Below, in pieces: positions 35,622 to 43,848 of a stretch of DNA of 64,000 nucleotides; within the stretch, counting starts at the first letter, position 1, and the number at the start of each line of letters is the position of its first letter. The stretch comes from Paenibacillus cookii (GTDB lineage: Bacteria; Bacillota; Bacilli; Paenibacillales; Paenibacillaceae). The translations under genes were made by a program, and so were the position numbers. The DNA lies in the NCBI RefSeq assembly GCF_018333375.1, contig NZ_BORW01000003.1, positions 62,001-126,000 on the forward strand, written 5' to 3'. Below the pieces are notes generated by a model. That model saw only the letters and a list, made by a program, of their open reading frames with translations. It searched no databases and had not been told where the DNA came from.

Positions 35622-35726
35622 GGGCGTTGAGACCGCTGCAAAAAAGCACAGGGTACGATTCGCACCTCCTTTCACCCAAGTAATACAATATATTAGAAGT
35701 GAATCTGTACCGGCACGACATATGCT

Positions 35727-35754
35727 CCCCTCCAGATGTCCAAAAGTGGAGGGG
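35727..35754 (-). terminator. Hairpin after the first CgeB-like gene
   Basis: Perfect CCCCTCCA / TGGAGGGG stem with a 12-nt loop. No T-run on the minus strand, so it is only a possible terminator. Confidence 0.4.
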
Positions 35755-35765
35755 AACCTCCCCTT

Positions 35766-36902
35766 TTACGGAAATACGATGGACAGCAATTGGTTCAAGC
35801 GATGGCCGTACGTATGCTCGCGGAGCGTGCGGTCCAGCGCGTTCAGGGCGATCTCCCTGCGCTCCTGCTCGTGATGGAGATAATATTGGATTTTGTCTAA
35901 CAGCTCTTCCGGCGAGTTGTACGTTTCGATCTCCTTGCCGGGCGTATAAAGTTTGGCGAGGTCGCTTCGGGAATCGGTGAGCTGCAGCGTGGCGCAGGCG
36001 GAGATTTCGAACGTGCGCGGATTCGGGGATGCGGCGGGAATTTTTACGGCATTGTTGTTGACGGAATCATCTTCGTGGGAACGGTGAAGATTGATGACGA
36101 TTTTCGAGGCGTTGTAAGCATCCGACGTTTCCTGCGGTCCCATCCATTTATTGACTTCGATCCGGTCCCGGTAAGCGGCAAAATTGGGCAGGCGGTCCCA
36201 CCAAATGCCGTTGATGAGCGTATTATACTGCATTAACCGGTCCATGATCGGACTCAGGAATTCGATCCGGTTCCAGTAGGCGGAACCGATGAAGCTGACG
36301 TCCCTGCGCTGCGGGGAAGGCGTTCTTACCGGTTTGTAAAAATCCGGAAAAGCGGCGAAAGGCAGATGATAAACCTGCTTGCAGCCAAGCTGCTGGTAAT
36401 ATGGAATGCAGTTGGATTCCAATGTGAATACGTAATCGTAATGGTTGACGTTTTCCGTGGTCATATCCGTGTAATACGGATCATCCGTCAGCCAGACGGC
36501 CGTTTTGATCCCTTGGCGGCGGATATCGTCCAGCTGCTCGTTTTGAACAAACATGCCGTCCAGCACGAGAACGAGGTCCGGCATCAGTTGATAAGCGATT
36601 TCGCAGACCGGCTGGCCAGGCTCAATGACGGTGACTTGGGCAACCAGCCCGCGCAGCGTCGTCGAAATGGCTTCGTCCATCGGAGAATACGGGAACCCTT
36701 TCCCCGAGGCGACGTACAGGACGTGAAGCTGGCGGAAAGGGAACGATTCCGTGTGGCTTTTGACGATATAGTCGGCCCGGCCCTTTAAATATCCCTCTTC
36801 GTATCCCCCCGAATACCCCGCCTCGCGTCCGCGCGCCCGCGCTTCTTCAGCCGGACTCGGCTGATAGTGGTGCACCATTTTCCGGTGTTTTACGATTGAC
36901 AT
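35766..36902 (-). CDS. CgeB-like glycosyltransferase with xxG[Y/F] tag
   Basis: 378 residues from ATG 36902 (GAGGAG upstream). An N-terminal tag at residues 25-45 has G29-Y30, G33-Y34, G37-Y38 and G41 at 4-residue spacing. The rest resembles CgeB / DUF3880-glycosyl-transferase proteins: LHVLYVASGKGFPY, DLVLVLDGMF, GIKTAVWLTDDPYYTD, DVSFIGSAYWNRIEF, RTFEISACATLQLTDSR. CgeB of B. subtilis matures the spore crust and is made under SigmaK/GerE. Paralogue of the next gene (36991). It probably glycosylates a spore-surface protein. Confidence 0.8.
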   Translation of the reverse strand: MSIVKHRKMVHHYQPSPAEEARARGREAGYSGGYEEGYLKGRADYIVKSHTESFPFRQLHVLYVASGKGFPYSPMDEAISTTLRGLVAQVTVIEPGQPVCEIAYQLMPDLVLVLDGMFVQNEQLDDIRRQGIKTAVWLTDDPYYTDMTTENVNHYDYVFTLESNCIPYYQQLGCKQVYHLPFAAFPDFYKPVRTPSPQRRDVSFIGSAYWNRIEFLSPIMDRLMQYNTLINGIWWDRLPNFAAYRDRIEVNKWMGPQETSDAYNASKIVINLHRSHEDDSVNNNAVKIPAASPNPRTFEISACATLQLTDSRSDLAKLYTPGKEIETYNSPEELLDKIQYYLHHEQERREIALNALDRTLREHTYGHRLNQLLSIVFP

Positions 36903-36990
36903 GTGACAACCCGCTCCTCTTTCTTTTTTTTCGACAATCTTCAGACCTATCGACTTCGGGGTTCGGTGCCCCGTCTTTGAATAAGTTGGG

Positions 36991-38064
36991 TTAAACATGC
37001 TCCAGCAGCGTTTTGATTCTCGAAACGAAGGAATGCTCTTTTCGCGTCGTCCATAAACCGCGCCATGCCAATTGTAAGCGCTCGTCGTCATGTGCCAGGT
37101 AATGGCTGATTTTGTCCTGCAGCTCTTTGACCGAAGCGAATGTTTCGATGTCGTAGCCCGGCCGGTAATGCGAATGCGTATCCTCCCGGATGTCCGTAAT
37201 TTGCATCGTGCCGCAGGCGCTGATTTCGTACGTGCGCGGATTGATGGATTTGGCGCGGATGCGGTGGGTGTTCCGGTTGTCCTGCCCATACTCGTCCGGG
37301 CGATGGATATTGATGACGATTTTTGCCCCGTTGTAATAGTTCACGGTCTCCTCCGGCGGAATGAACCCCAGGTGCAGGAACCGCCCGAGGATTCGGGTCT
37401 CCTTCAGCCTTTCCCAAAAACCGCCGGCGATCAGCACCTTTTTGTCTTCCAAAAACGGGGCCATTTCGTCGAAGATCGCAACCCTGTTCCAAAAGGCGTT
37501 GCCGATAAAGCAAATGTCGTACAAATGCTGGGGGGCCGGACGTTGGGGCTTGAACATGGCGGTGTTGACGGCCAAGGGCAAATAATGCACCTTCGCCGCG
37601 CCAAGTCCGCGGTAAAACGGGACGCAGCTGAGTTCATGGGTAAACACGATATCGTAGCCCGTGCACATGCGGGCCGTATCTTCCGTGAAATACGGATCAT
37701 CCACGAACCAAATCGCCGTTTTGATCCCCATCCCCCGGATTCTCGCCACATCCTCCAGATGTTTGTCGGGGAATATGTGCAGCCCGTTCATGACAAGGAC
37801 GAGATCGGGCCGTTCCTTGACGGCCAGCTCCAGCATTTTCGGGGCTTCCCCGACGATGCATTCCTTTACCAGGCTGCGGAGCGCCGACGCAACTCCCTGA
37901 TCAATGGCATGAAAGCCTTGGGGAACGTAAAGTATTTTCATATCCCGGAAATAGGGCGGCGGCGGCGGGACTCTTTTCTCGACGGCTTGACAAATGCCGA
38001 GCCGGTAGCCGGCACCGTAACCGCTTCGGTAACCTTCGCTTTGTTCTGCAACATTTTTTTCCAC
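36991..38064 (-). CDS. CgeB-like glycosyltransferase with xxG[Y/F] tag (paralogue)
   Basis: 357 residues if GTG at 38064 is the start (AGGGTGAG upstream); an in-frame ATG at 38118 would add 18 residues. The N-terminal tag reads G11-Y12, G15-Y16, G19-Y20, G23-I24, followed by VPPPPPYF. The core matches its neighbour: MKILYVPQGFHAID, GIKTAIWFVDDPYFTED, DICFIGNAFWNRVAIF, RTYEISACGTMQITD. Likely function as for the neighbouring paralogue. The two genes lie in the same orientation, 88 bp apart. Confidence 0.78.
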   Translation of the reverse strand: MEKNVAEQSEGYRSGYGAGYRLGICQAVEKRVPPPPPYFRDMKILYVPQGFHAIDQGVASALRSLVKECIVGEAPKMLELAVKERPDLVLVMNGLHIFPDKHLEDVARIRGMGIKTAIWFVDDPYFTEDTARMCTGYDIVFTHELSCVPFYRGLGAAKVHYLPLAVNTAMFKPQRPAPQHLYDICFIGNAFWNRVAIFDEMAPFLEDKKVLIAGGFWERLKETRILGRFLHLGFIPPEETVNYYNGAKIVINIHRPDEYGQDNRNTHRIRAKSINPRTYEISACGTMQITDIREDTHSHYRPGYDIETFASVKELQDKISHYLAHDDERLQLAWRGLWTTRKEHSFVSRIKTLLEHV

Positions 38065-38179
38065 AGCTCTCACCCTGCCTGTCGTAAAATAAGGTAGAAT
38101 TCCGGCCGCATATAACATGCGGGAAAAGTGTTCCTATTTGCAGCTGATCTAAGCCGGCTCGGCATTCGCCGAAGGCTTA

Positions 38180-38197
38180 TATCATTCTATAATGATA
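38180..38197. repeat. Short inverted repeat upstream of the second CgeB-like gene
   Basis: TATCATT CTAT AATGATA, perfect 7-bp arms, about 115 bp before the 38064 start. It could be a regulator site; Fur-like symmetry is weak. Confidence 0.35.
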
Positions 38198-38280
38198 AAT
38201 ATATGCGGAAGAGGCACATGCATCATGGACGGCTGCCTTTCGGGCGGGAAATTGGCGCGTATCACGTTTTAAGGGCGCGA

Positions 38281-38322
38281 AAAAGCCTTCAACCCCATAG
38301 GTTTCCCATGGAGCGAAGGCTT
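38281..38322 (-). terminator. Terminator of the 39.7-38.4 kb unit
   Basis: AAGCCTTC / GAAGGCTT stem with an inner CCAT/ATGG pair. On the minus strand it ends in TTTTTC. Confidence 0.8.
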
Positions 38323-38371
38323 GACTGTGTTCCTATCCCTGCTAATTTATTTCAGGATTTTGGCCAAATCC

Positions 38372-38731
38372 TCATTTCGATTGATAAGCGAGCTGATGCC
38401 CGTCTTCATAACCTTTGGCGAATCCGGCATTAAAACCTTCGTTGTAAGCTTCGTCGTATCCTTCGTTATAAGCGACGTCCGGCGATTGCGGCAGCGAGCC
38501 CTGCTCTACCGGAGCCGGAAGGACGGGGTTACCCCACCCGCGTCTGCGCTTCCTGCGAAGGGCGCCAAGCCGGGAAAGCCGTCCTTTTCTGCCCTTGACA
38601 AGCCGGCGCGGCCTGGTTTTGTTCGCACGGAGCCTTCCCGTTCTTTGCACTCGGGCCTTTCGGGCAACGAGAAGCTTCCGCCTCCGGGTGCCGGATCTCG
38701 CGGACCGGGAAACACGTTTCTTGGTCTTCAT
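38372..38731 (-). CDS. Arg/Lys-rich small protein with aromatic tetrad tail
   Basis: 119 residues in two parts. Residues 1-66 are strongly basic (TRRRKLLVARKARVQR, KTRPRRLVKGRKGRLSRL, ALRRKRRRG). Residues 88-112 form a tetrad repeat NEGY-DEAY-NEGF-NAGF-AKGY-EDG with aromatics every four residues (Y88, Y92, Y96, F100, F104, Y108). The tail motif recurs near the N-termini of five glycosyltransferase-type proteins in this locus. The bipolar design suggests a scaffold or linker in the spore coat. ATG follows AGGAGG. Last gene of its unit. Confidence 0.7.
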   Translation of the reverse strand: MKTKKRVSRSARSGTRRRKLLVARKARVQRTGRLRANKTRPRRLVKGRKGRLSRLGALRRKRRRGWGNPVLPAPVEQGSLPQSPDVAYNEGYDEAYNEGFNAGFAKGYEDGHQLAYQSK

Positions 38732-38755
38732 CCGTTATTCCTCCTGTTAGTTCGG

Positions 38756-39031
38756 TCATCGTGCATGCGGCAGTCGGGATGCGTTTAACCAGGGCGGCGC
38801 AGGAGTACCGCTGCGGGGGTGGCATAACGTGATTCCTTGCAGCATCTCGCACATGGCGGCTTGATACTGCGTGAGAAGACGGATGTTTTCGCTCAAACTC
38901 CGCGCGGACAATTCCGAATGGGAGGAAATATCCGCAATGCTGCCGAGAATCCGGGCAAGCGCCTGCTGGCTGCGCGCGATGGAGGCGATCAGCTCAAGCT
39001 TTGCTTCCTGTTCTCTCACGAAAAGACTCAT
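38756..39031 (-). CDS. Small helical protein 1 of 3
   Basis: 91 residues, mostly amphipathic helix (KLELIASIARSQQALARILGSIADISSHSEL, read in pieces; then LSENIRLLTQYQAAMCEMLQGI) with a Pro-rich end. It shares GSIAD and SQQ-AR-type patterns with the gene at 39397, so they are probably distant paralogues. No signal peptide. Its ATG overlaps the stop of the preceding gene (ATGA). Function unknown; possibly coat-associated. Confidence 0.6.
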   Translation of the reverse strand: MSLFVREQEAKLELIASIARSQQALARILGSIADISSHSELSARSLSENIRLLTQYQAAMCEMLQGITLCHPRSGTPAPPWLNASRLPHAR

Positions 39032-39366
39032 TTTTCGATGTCTCCCATATCGAATCCCGGGCCGAACATGCCGTCCTCGCCGCCGAAGCCTCCTTCATCC
39101 TGAACGAGCACGGCTTTCAAATTGCTGCAAAGCCCGTTTTCGAGTTTGGTCAAACCTTCGAGCAGCTCGACGATTTGGCCGTGAATTTGCAGCGGTTCGT
39201 TAAGCTGATGATCATGCGTTTCAAATGCATCCGGGGTCAAGTGGTTGATCGCCCAGTTCCGGACTTTCTCCGCCTCAACCGCCTTTGCCTCCAAAATCAT
39301 CGCAATGTTCCACTGAATTTTGGATGCGGCGTCCAGCATATGCAAAAATGCCTGCTCCCTGCTCAT
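39028..39366 (-). CDS. Small helical protein 2 of 3
   Basis: 112 residues from ATG 39366 (GGAG 10 nt upstream). Helices MSREQAFLHMLDAASKIQWN, IAMILEAKAVEAEKVRNWAI and PLQIHGQIVELLEGLTKLENG, then an acidic Gly/Phe end GGFGGEDGMFGPGFDMGD. No signal peptide or known domain. It sits between the other two helical small proteins, all in one unit under the promoter at 39758-39786. Confidence 0.6.
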   Translation of the reverse strand: MSREQAFLHMLDAASKIQWNIAMILEAKAVEAEKVRNWAINHLTPDAFETHDHQLNEPLQIHGQIVELLEGLTKLENGLCSNLKAVLVQDEGGFGGEDGMFGPGFDMGDIEK

Positions 39367-39396
39367 CTGCAGCACTCTCCTATATCAAGTCTCCAA

Positions 39397-39684
39397 TTAC
39401 TCTTCCTCATTGCTGCCGAGCTCTTTCACGACATGATTCAGAGTCTCCGCGAGCGCTTCCTGAAGATCCGCGATACTTCCCAGATAGGCGATGATGCTCT
39501 TATTGATTTGCCCGGAGTTCTCGATCAATCCGCTAATCCCGTCGAATTCGGGATCGGCGTCCGGAAGGTCGTGAATGATCTGGGACATCCGGACGGCCAT
39601 TTGCCGCTCGGCATCCAGAACCCTGGCCATCTGTTGATGGGAATGGGACATATGGATTAACATTTCATCGATTTTATTCTGCAT
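39397..39684 (-). CDS. Small helical protein 3 of 3
   Basis: 95 residues: EMLIHMSHSHQQMARVLDAE, RQMAVRMSQIIHDLPDADPE, then IIAYLGSIADLQEALAETL and acidic end NEEE. No signal peptide. First gene after a well-formed SigmaK-like promoter, which suggests a late spore protein. Family not recognised. It shares GSIAD with the gene at 38756. Confidence 0.6.
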   Translation of the reverse strand: MQNKIDEMLIHMSHSHQQMARVLDAERQMAVRMSQIIHDLPDADPEFDGISGLIENSGQINKSIIAYLGSIADLQEALAETLNHVVKELGSNEEE

Positions 39685-39757
39685 GGTCGATTCCTCCTGT
39701 AGATGTTCCGCGAAAAGCCGCGAAGGCCCGCCCCTCCTGATCCGCTTCTGCCTGCTA

Positions 39758-39786
39758 TATCTTATGCCGGCCGCCTACATACAGTT
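39758..39786 (-). promoter_or_regulatory. SigmaK-type promoter of the 39684-38372 unit
   Basis: On the minus strand AACT, 16-17 nt, CATAAGATA: a full match to CATAnnnTA with the AC of the -35 at suitable spacing, about 70 bp before the first start codon. Confidence 0.6.
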
Positions 39787-39817
39787 ACGGGTAACCCGGC
39801 CCGCAGTCAAAAATTTA

Positions 39818-41161
39818 TTACAGCACGGGATTTTCGAGCACCGGGGGAGCGATGATCGGCAATCCGCGGGGGATCAAGCGCAGCTTTTCAGGCGGGAGAT
39901 GAACGATGTTCCGCTCTTTCAGGTTCCAGCGCTTCAGGGCATAGTCCGAAACGAAGGGCCGAACCGAACCTTGGCGCCACTGATAGACGGTTCCGTCGCC
40001 GCAGCTGACGATTTGCCCGTCGCTCAGCCCGCCTTCGGCGGGCCTAAGCAAAGCCAGCATCTCCTGTTCCCCCATCGGCGCCTCTGCCGCCGGGATGCTG
40101 CGGAGATCCAGCCTGGACAACACAACCGACCGGATTCCCGCCTTCTCTTCCATTCCGCTGCACGGATGTTTTTTGCCTTCGCAGAGAACATACTGACGCC
40201 CCCCTTGATCCCGGATCAGCACTTGGGTGGGGAAAAAGTCGGCGGGCGAGCCGCAAGGCTCAGCCTCCCCGTCGGCACCGCGGTATCCAAGCTGCCGTGC
40301 CTCCTCTACCCACGCATGGGGATTCCCCCATTTCTCCGCATAATACCGCTCGTTGTATCCTTGAACCGTTTCGAACCGTTCCCGTCCCAGATTCTTCATG
40401 CTGACGCTGCCGAAATGATGGATGAACGCGTCGCCCGCAATGACGAGCTTAAGGCCGCACAGCCGGATCCGGATCATCCAGTCGTCATCCTCGTAATTTC
40501 CGACGCGGAAGCCTTCATCGAAATAACCGACCCGCTCCAGCAGTTCCTTCCGGAAAAGCACGCAAAATCCGACGATCCTGTCGGTTTGCCGCCATTTGGA
40601 CGCATCCGGCCGGCTGAAGGCAGCCGCGAACTCCCACATCTGCTCCACGTCGTTATACGGCACCGGGATCTGCTGCTCGCCGCTGATGTAATTCGTCACC
40701 GGTCCTACGGCGCCGATTCGGGGGTCGCTTTCCAGGCAGCGCAGCATATGGGTAAGCCAGCCGCCCGTGACCAGCGTATCGTTGTTCAAAATGACGATGG
40801 TGTCGCCTTTGGCCATCATGAGCCCTTGATTCACGCCGCCGGCGAACCCCCGGTTCGTTTCCAAACGTTTGTACCGCAGCCGGCCCGCTTTTCGATTCAA
40901 GTAGGCTTCCGTCCCGTCCGTCGAACCGTTATCGACGACGATGATTTCGTATGGTTCGGCCGTGTGCGTTTCGATGCTGTCGATGCAGCGGGACAGGTAA
41001 TCCAGCTGGTTATAGCTGGGAATGACGATGCTTGTGCCGTGGAACGGTCGTCCGAACGCTTCTCTGCCTTGGGCAAGCCCCTGTTCGTAGCCCCGCTCGA
41101 ACCCGGCTTGGTAACGCAGGGCGGCATCCTTCGCCCGGACGCCGGTTTTTTTCCTGTTCAT
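39818..41161 (-). CDS. GT2 glycosyltransferase with xxG[Y/F] tag and extra C-terminal domain
   Basis: 447 residues. An N-terminal tag (residues 17-36) has Y17, G20-F21, G24-Y25, G28-L29, G32-R33 and F36. The GT-A domain runs about 43-290: TSIVIPSYNQLDYLSRCIDSI, IIVVDNGSTDGT, ILNNDTLVTGGWLTHML (NxD-type metal site) and ED-D pattern NYEDDDWMIRIRL. A C-terminal region of about 150 residues (LIRDQGGRQYVLCEGKKHPC onward) is unrecognised. ATG follows GAGGAGGG. Likely a spore-surface glycosyltransferase. Confidence 0.82.
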   Translation of the reverse strand: MNRKKTGVRAKDAALRYQAGFERGYEQGLAQGREAFGRPFHGTSIVIPSYNQLDYLSRCIDSIETHTAEPYEIIVVDNGSTDGTEAYLNRKAGRLRYKRLETNRGFAGGVNQGLMMAKGDTIVILNNDTLVTGGWLTHMLRCLESDPRIGAVGPVTNYISGEQQIPVPYNDVEQMWEFAAAFSRPDASKWRQTDRIVGFCVLFRKELLERVGYFDEGFRVGNYEDDDWMIRIRLCGLKLVIAGDAFIHHFGSVSMKNLGRERFETVQGYNERYYAEKWGNPHAWVEEARQLGYRGADGEAEPCGSPADFFPTQVLIRDQGGRQYVLCEGKKHPCSGMEEKAGIRSVVLSRLDLRSIPAAEAPMGEQEMLALLRPAEGGLSDGQIVSCGDGTVYQWRQGSVRPFVSDYALKRWNLKERNIVHLPPEKLRLIPRGLPIIAPPVLENPVL

Positions 41162-41215
41162 AGATCAACCCTCCTCGCCTGGCATGATGTCCGCCGGTGC
41201 CGGGCACCGGCCGTC

Positions 41216-42334
41216 TTACGATGCGTCGTCATCGTAGGTCAGCTCGCCGGAAATGAGCTTATCGGCCAAATGGCCGAAATCGAGCGCTACTTTGCCAAGC
41301 TCCGCGGCGATGGTTTGGCAGATCACGACCGCGGGAATCCCGCTTGCGACCAGCGCGATATCGAACGTATGCTGCGCCGTCGCCGCAAGCGCGCCAGGAA
41401 CGTCCCTGAACCCGTTGACGGGGGCGACCGTCCCCGTAATATGCACGCCTGAGGCGGAAAGGACTTCAGCCAACGGTTCTGCCTTGTTGCCGATGACCAG
41501 CACTTGCCTGTTTAGCAGCAGCGGTTGAAGCAGCCTGTGCTCGTGAAGCGCATAATTTATGGTTGAGATGGTGAAACGATGCGGGTCATGGCCGATGCCG
41601 TAATAACGGAGTACCGGAAACAGCAGGCCCTGATACGTAGGCAACCGCGACGCCGGAATGCCGATGATGTCCGCTCCCCGGACGGCTTCCGCCAGCCGGT
41701 CCCTCGCCTCGTAATCCGGAAGGGTGATCCCGGCGCGGGTCAGGAACGGCCCCGCCGCCTTGGCATGCGCCAGCGGAAGCACGGTGTCGTGGGCCAAAGC
41801 AAGCAGTTCCCCGTCCCCCAGCCGAACGACCGACAACGGTTTTTTTAAGGCTAACGATTGTTCGAGGCGAACATGAACCTCCTCCGGTTTCAACAACGGC
41901 TGAAGCCGGGGCAAAAAACGCTGTAATCCAGCCTCCATCACCTCTTTGGCCGAGACGCCCGGGAGAATCGTGTACGGCGGAAGCAGCGACGCCATCTCCT
42001 CTTCCGCTCCGGTCGCGGCGCCCGCCTTGTAACCTGCGTCAAATCCTTTGGCGTACGCCGACTCTTCGGCTTGGTCCGTTCGCGAATCCTGCACCTCCCC
42101 CGTGTCGGGCAAGTTGAGTTCTTGAGTGTGCGCTGCTGAAAAATCGGCCATTCGCCTGCGCCGATGAGAGACCGGGGCCGCTTTTCTCCAGGGGCTGCGT
42201 CCGCGTCTTGCATGCCGCTTGCCGGATCGGGCGGCCGCCCGTACGCCGTTTCTTCGCCTTTTGGCGCTCCTGACAAGAGCAGCCTTCTTCCGTAAAGGAA
42301 CGAAGGCTGCCGTGGTATGATATGGCCGTGTCAT
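41216..42334 (-). CDS. GT-D-like glycosyltransferase with basic head and tag
   Basis: 372 residues from ATG 42334 (AGGGGATG upstream, 4-nt overlap with the nucleotidyltransferase stop). Residues 10-62 are Arg/Lys-rich (KRRRNGVRAAARSGKRHARR). Residues 94-105 carry the tag Y94, G97-F98, G101-Y102, G105. The C-terminal domain from about 150 contains VVRLGDGELLALAHD, typical of the GT-D/DUF1792 fold, and ends with IALVASGIPAVVICQTIA. The sugar and acceptor are unknown. It is part of the 45793-39818 gene train. Confidence 0.7.
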   Translation of the reverse strand: MTRPYHTTAAFVPLRKKAALVRSAKRRRNGVRAAARSGKRHARRGRSPWRKAAPVSHRRRRMADFSAAHTQELNLPDTGEVQDSRTDQAEESAYAKGFDAGYKAGAATGAEEEMASLLPPYTILPGVSAKEVMEAGLQRFLPRLQPLLKPEEVHVRLEQSLALKKPLSVVRLGDGELLALAHDTVLPLAHAKAAGPFLTRAGITLPDYEARDRLAEAVRGADIIGIPASRLPTYQGLLFPVLRYYGIGHDPHRFTISTINYALHEHRLLQPLLLNRQVLVIGNKAEPLAEVLSASGVHITGTVAPVNGFRDVPGALAATAQHTFDIALVASGIPAVVICQTIAAELGKVALDFGHLADKLISGELTYDDDAS

Positions 42335-43062
42335 GGAATCATCCCCTTCATGCGCCGCCCGGCTTCCTGCAGCGATTCGAAGGTGCCTGCGTCGCTCCAC
42401 CATTTTTGGAGAATGTCGTATTCCAACTTTCCTTCCGCTGCATACACGTTATTCACATCCGTAATTTCAAGCTCCCCGCGTTCCGAGGGATGAATTTGCG
42501 AGATGATATCGAATACTGCCGTATCGTACATATATATTCCGGTGACGCAATAAGAGGACTTGGGCTGCGCGGGCTTTTCTTCGATTTTGGCGATCAGTTC
42601 CTTGTTTTTTTCGTCGAAAACGGGGACTCCGTAACGTCTCGCATCTTTCACCTGCTTTAAGAGGACTTTGGCCGTTCCCTCCGGCTGGCGAACAAAACCG
42701 TCAACGAACGGCTTCAAATCATCCATAAACAGATTGTCGCCGAGCAGCACGACAAAACGTTCTCCTTCCGCCACAAATCCCCGGGCCAATTCCAACGCCT
42801 CGGCGATGCCGCCCGCCTCTTCTTGAATCCGGTAGGTGAGATGGACCCCGAATTCCTTGCCGCTGCCCAAAAAGTCCGTGTACAACCCGGCGGACTGCTT
42901 GCCTATCACCATCAATATATCGGTAATCCCTGCTTGGCGAAGCCTCTCCAAGCCGTAGAGGATCATCGGGTACTTCCCTACCGGAAGCAAATGCTTGTTG
43001 ATCAGCCGGGTCAGCGGGTACAATCTGGTTCCTGTGCCGCCTGCCAATACGACGCCTTTCAC
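42331..43062 (-). CDS. RmlA-like sugar nucleotidyltransferase (SpsI type)
   Basis: 243 residues. Start MKGVVLAGGTGTRLYPLTRLINKHLLPVGKYPMI is the GxGTR-x-PLT nucleotide loop and Lys of the short RmlA/SpsI group. Further motifs: EEAGGIAEALELA, FVVLLGDNLFMDD and TGIYMYD. It likely makes dTDP- (or UDP-) glucose-type activated sugar from sugar-1-phosphate. B. subtilis SpsI belongs to spore coat polysaccharide synthesis. The start is GTG at 43062, 8 nt after GGAGGG. It precedes the GT-D-like gene. Confidence 0.88.
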   Translation of the reverse strand: MKGVVLAGGTGTRLYPLTRLINKHLLPVGKYPMILYGLERLRQAGITDILMVIGKQSAGLYTDFLGSGKEFGVHLTYRIQEEAGGIAEALELARGFVAEGERFVVLLGDNLFMDDLKPFVDGFVRQPEGTAKVLLKQVKDARRYGVPVFDEKNKELIAKIEEKPAQPKSSYCVTGIYMYDTAVFDIISQIHPSERGELEITDVNNVYAAEGKLEYDILQKWWSDAGTFESLQEAGRRMKGMIP

Positions 43063-43089
43063 TGCACTTTCCCTCCTTCGGGTTCGGTT

Positions 43090-43848
43090 TTAGTGTTCTT
43101 CGATAAACTGGCGCGGATCAAAATGCCATTTTTCGATAAACAACCGGTAATTTCGTTCGATCAATGCCTGCAGCTGCTCCGGCTGCGCTTGTCTGAAGCT
43201 GACGCTTCCCCGGTGATGCACGAGCACGTCCCCGCAAATCAGCAAACGGTAGCCCGCAAGCCGGGCCCGGTGACAATAATCGTCGTCTTCATAGTGGCCG
43301 GGGGAAAACGCTTCGTCAAAATAGCCGATCCGGTTCACCACTTCCCTCTTGATAAGCAGGCACATGCCGATGATCCGCTTTACTTCGAGCCAACGCCCCG
43401 GATCCGGACGGTTGTTTTCGAAGGCGATCCGCTGAAATTCGGACAGGTCCTGAAAGGCAATCTCCACCTTCTGAATGCCGCTTGCCTCGTTGGTGACCGG
43501 CCCGACGAGCCCGATGTCCGGGCGGCTGTCGGCGGCGGCAAGCAAATTGCCGAGCCAGTTTTTCGTAACGGTCACGTCGTTGTTCAACAGGAGGAGATAC
43601 TCCCCGCGGGCTGCCTTCATCCCGAGATTGCAAGCCTTGGGAAATCCTTCGTTGGCCGGCAGGGATATAAAAACGACGCCTTCCCGGGCGCAATATTCAT
43701 CCGTGCCGTCGGTGGACGCGTTATCCACGACGATAATTTCGTAAGGAACATCGGTGTATTCGCGGATCGACTCGATGCACGAGACGAGCATATCCAAGCC
43801 GTTGAAGGTGGGAATGATAATGCTGGTCAAACCCCGTTTCCTTTTCAC
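43090..43848 (-). CDS. Glycosyltransferase family 2
   Basis: 252 residues, GT-A fold: TSIIIPTFNGLDMLVSCIES, IIVVDNASTDGT, ANEGFPKACNLGMKAARGEY, LLLNNDVTVTKNWLG and HYEDDDYCHRARLAGY. It resembles rhamnosyl-type transferases of the GumD/WbbL-like group by pattern, but the sugar is unknown. The start is GTG 43848 overlapping the previous stop, with GGAGGA 7 nt upstream. It is close in form to the GT2 domain at 39818-41161. Confidence 0.88.
   Translation of the reverse strand: MKRKRGLTSIIIPTFNGLDMLVSCIESIREYTDVPYEIIVVDNASTDGTDEYCAREGVVFISLPANEGFPKACNLGMKAARGEYLLLLNNDVTVTKNWLGNLLAAADSRPDIGLVGPVTNEASGIQKVEIAFQDLSEFQRIAFENNRPDPGRWLEVKRIIGMCLLIKREVVNRIGYFDEAFSPGHYEDDDYCHRARLAGYRLLICGDVLVHHRGSVSFRQAQPEQLQALIERNYRLFIEKWHFDPRQFIEEH

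Larger units (their letters stand above)
38065..38371. other. Intergenic region between CgeB-like and basic-protein genes
   Basis: It contains the terminator at 38283-38322 and an AT-rich inverted repeat at 38180-38197 (TATCATT-CTAT-AATGATA). No gene seen. Confidence 0.5.

Noticed and set aside
39683..41452. 589-codon + strand frame opposite the GT2 and GT-D-like genes
   Set aside because: No ribosome site, composition Arg/Pro/His-rich, and the minus strand reads clear GT motifs.
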